DNA of 64,000 nucleotides, from the NCBI GenBank assembly GCA_963772645.1, contig CAVYYD010000002.1, positions 62,001 through 126,000 of the forward strand, read 5' to 3'. Origin of the DNA: DASSQJ01 sp963772645 (GTDB lineage: Bacteria > Actinomycetota > Actinomycetes > Actinomycetales > Dermatophilaceae). A program made the translations under genes and the position numbers. Below the pieces are notes generated by a model. That model ran no database searches and was not told where the DNA came from. It worked only from the letters and a program-made list of their open reading frames with translations. Of this stretch, positions 63,331 to 64,000 are shown piece by piece (the first letter of the stretch is position 1; the number at the start of each line of letters is the position of its first letter).

Positions 63331-64000
63331 GCGAGCACGACCAGGAGCACGGGTACGTCGCGGGGTTCGCCTGCTTCGTGGGCCGGCCGAACGCCGGCAA
63401 GTCCACCCTGACCAACGCCCTCGTGGGCCACAAGGTGGCGATCACCTCGAGCAAGCCGCAGACGACGCGGCACGCGATCCGGGGGATCGTCACCACCGAC
63501 GCCAGCCAGCTCGTCCTCGTCGACACCCCGGGCCTGCACAAGCCCCGGACCCTGCTCGGCGAGCGCCTCAACGACCTCGTCCGGGAGACCCTGCTCGAGG
63601 TCGACGTCATCGGGTTCTGCCTGCCGGCCGACCAGCGGATCGGGCCGGGCGACCAGTTCATCGCCCGCGAGCTCGCCGAGGTGGGACGCGGCCGGCGCAC
63701 GCCGGTCGTCGCCATCGCCACGAAGTCCGACACCGTCGACCGGCAGCGGCTCGCGGAGCACCTCATCGCGATCGACCGGCTCGGTGACTGGGCGGAGATC
63801 ATCCCGTGCTCGGCCACCCGCGGCGACCAGGTCGAGGAGGTCGCCCAGGTCCTCGCCTCACACCTGCCGCCCTCGCCGGCCCCGCTCTACCCCGACGGGG
63901 TCCTCACCGACGAGCCGGAGGCGGTGATGATCGCCGAGCTCGTCCGCGAGGCCGCGCTCGAGGGGGTCCGTGACGAGCTGCCGCACAGCCTCGCCGTGGT
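63327..64000 (+). CDS. era: GTPase Era, 3' end outside the window
   Basis: The first 224 residues of Era, a GTPase that binds the 3' end of 16S rRNA during 30S assembly. G1 is GRPNAGKSTLTNALVGHKVA, the effector region SSKPQTTRHAIRGIVTTD, G3 DTPGLHKPRTLLGERLND, G4 ATKSD and G5 PCSATRG. The C-terminal KH domain begins near the right edge (EAVMIAELVREAALEGVRDE, then LPHSLAV) and is cut off by the window. ATG 63327 overlaps the stop of the upstream gene by four bases. Confidence 0.95.
   Translation, partial: MSEHDQEHGYVAGFACFVGRPNAGKSTLTNALVGHKVAITSSKPQTTRHAIRGIVTTDASQLVLVDTPGLHKPRTLLGERLNDLVRETLLEVDVIGFCLPADQRIGPGDQFIARELAEVGRGRRTPVVAIATKSDTVDRQRLAEHLIAIDRLGDWAEIIPCSATRGDQVEEVAQVLASHLPPSPAPLYPDGVLTDEPEAVMIAELVREAALEGVRDELPHSLAV

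Overview
The window is a high-GC chromosomal segment from an actinobacterium. The evidence is: very high G+C at third codon positions; many GTG starts; a recA-recX pair with a TCGAAC-N4-GTTCGG SOS box and a RecA-NDp type promoter; the actinobacterial families DUF3046, DUF3097, DUF4870 and DUF6131; a CIRCE-hrcA-dnaJ2 locus; and many TANNNT -10 hexamers placed 6-8 nt before start codons, the mark of leaderless mRNAs. Gene order fits an Intrasporangiaceae/Dermatophilaceae-like organism, but that is inference and no 16S gene is present.

Layout. 1-8.8 kb (mostly minus): Lhr helicase (C-terminus off the window), an orphan molybdopterin oxidoreductase with a one-base frameshift, and the agmatine-to-putrescine pair aguB-aguA. 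8.8-15.6 kb (plus): DUF3046, a secreted metallophosphoesterase, an ABC-2 exporter (ATPase plus two permeases), recA, recX and a small membrane protein. 15.6-21.4 kb: a YccF protein; a circularly permuted ATP-grasp / alpha-E / transglutaminase locus collapsed by an internal deletion; a DedA protein with a degenerate PAP2-like half; miaB and two small proteins. 21.5-31.1 kb: def, miaA, a frameshifted LuxR-type regulator, a tautomerase, dapF (one-base frameshift), an RsmC-like methyltransferase, hflX, a double-GNAT protein and fhs. 31.1-35.3 kb: a DinG-like helicase, a decayed IS110-family element and a P-loop kinase whose 3' end the element has damaged.

35.4-41.5 kb holds holA, rpsT, a PemK/MazF-like protein, lepA, an MFS transporter, a NUDIX hydrolase and tusA. 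About 26 single-base indels break holA, the PemK-like gene, lepA, NUDIX and tusA, while rpsT and the MFS gene are clean. Since holA and lepA are core genes, local consensus error is the best explanation.

41.2-49.4 kb is the most interesting block. A putative sulfur-metabolism regulon runs as one minus-strand unit: ArsR-type thiol regulator, fused four-cluster ferredoxin/NrfD membrane subunit, molybdopterin catalytic subunit without a Tat signal, TorD-type chaperone, DsrE2-like protein, TusA. A metallo-beta-lactamase/double-rhodanese protein is transcribed divergently. A perfect 18-bp palindrome between the two units overlaps the -35 of arsR and is the likely operator. Architecture and lack of export signal favour a cytoplasmic SoeABC-like sulfite (or persulfide-derived sulfur) oxidation system over a Tat-exported polysulfide, thiosulfate or tetrathionate reductase. 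Substrate and direction are not proven.

49.4-64 kb is housekeeping: a DUF4442 hotdog protein, a tyrosine phosphatase, hemW, DUF4870, DUF3097, CIRCE-hrcA-dnaJ2-rsmE, a HIT protein, an alpha-beta fused bacterial-type glycyl-tRNA synthetase (unexpected in an actinobacterium), and phoH-ybeY-corC-era, the last running off the right edge. No tRNA, rRNA, CRISPR array or prophage was seen.
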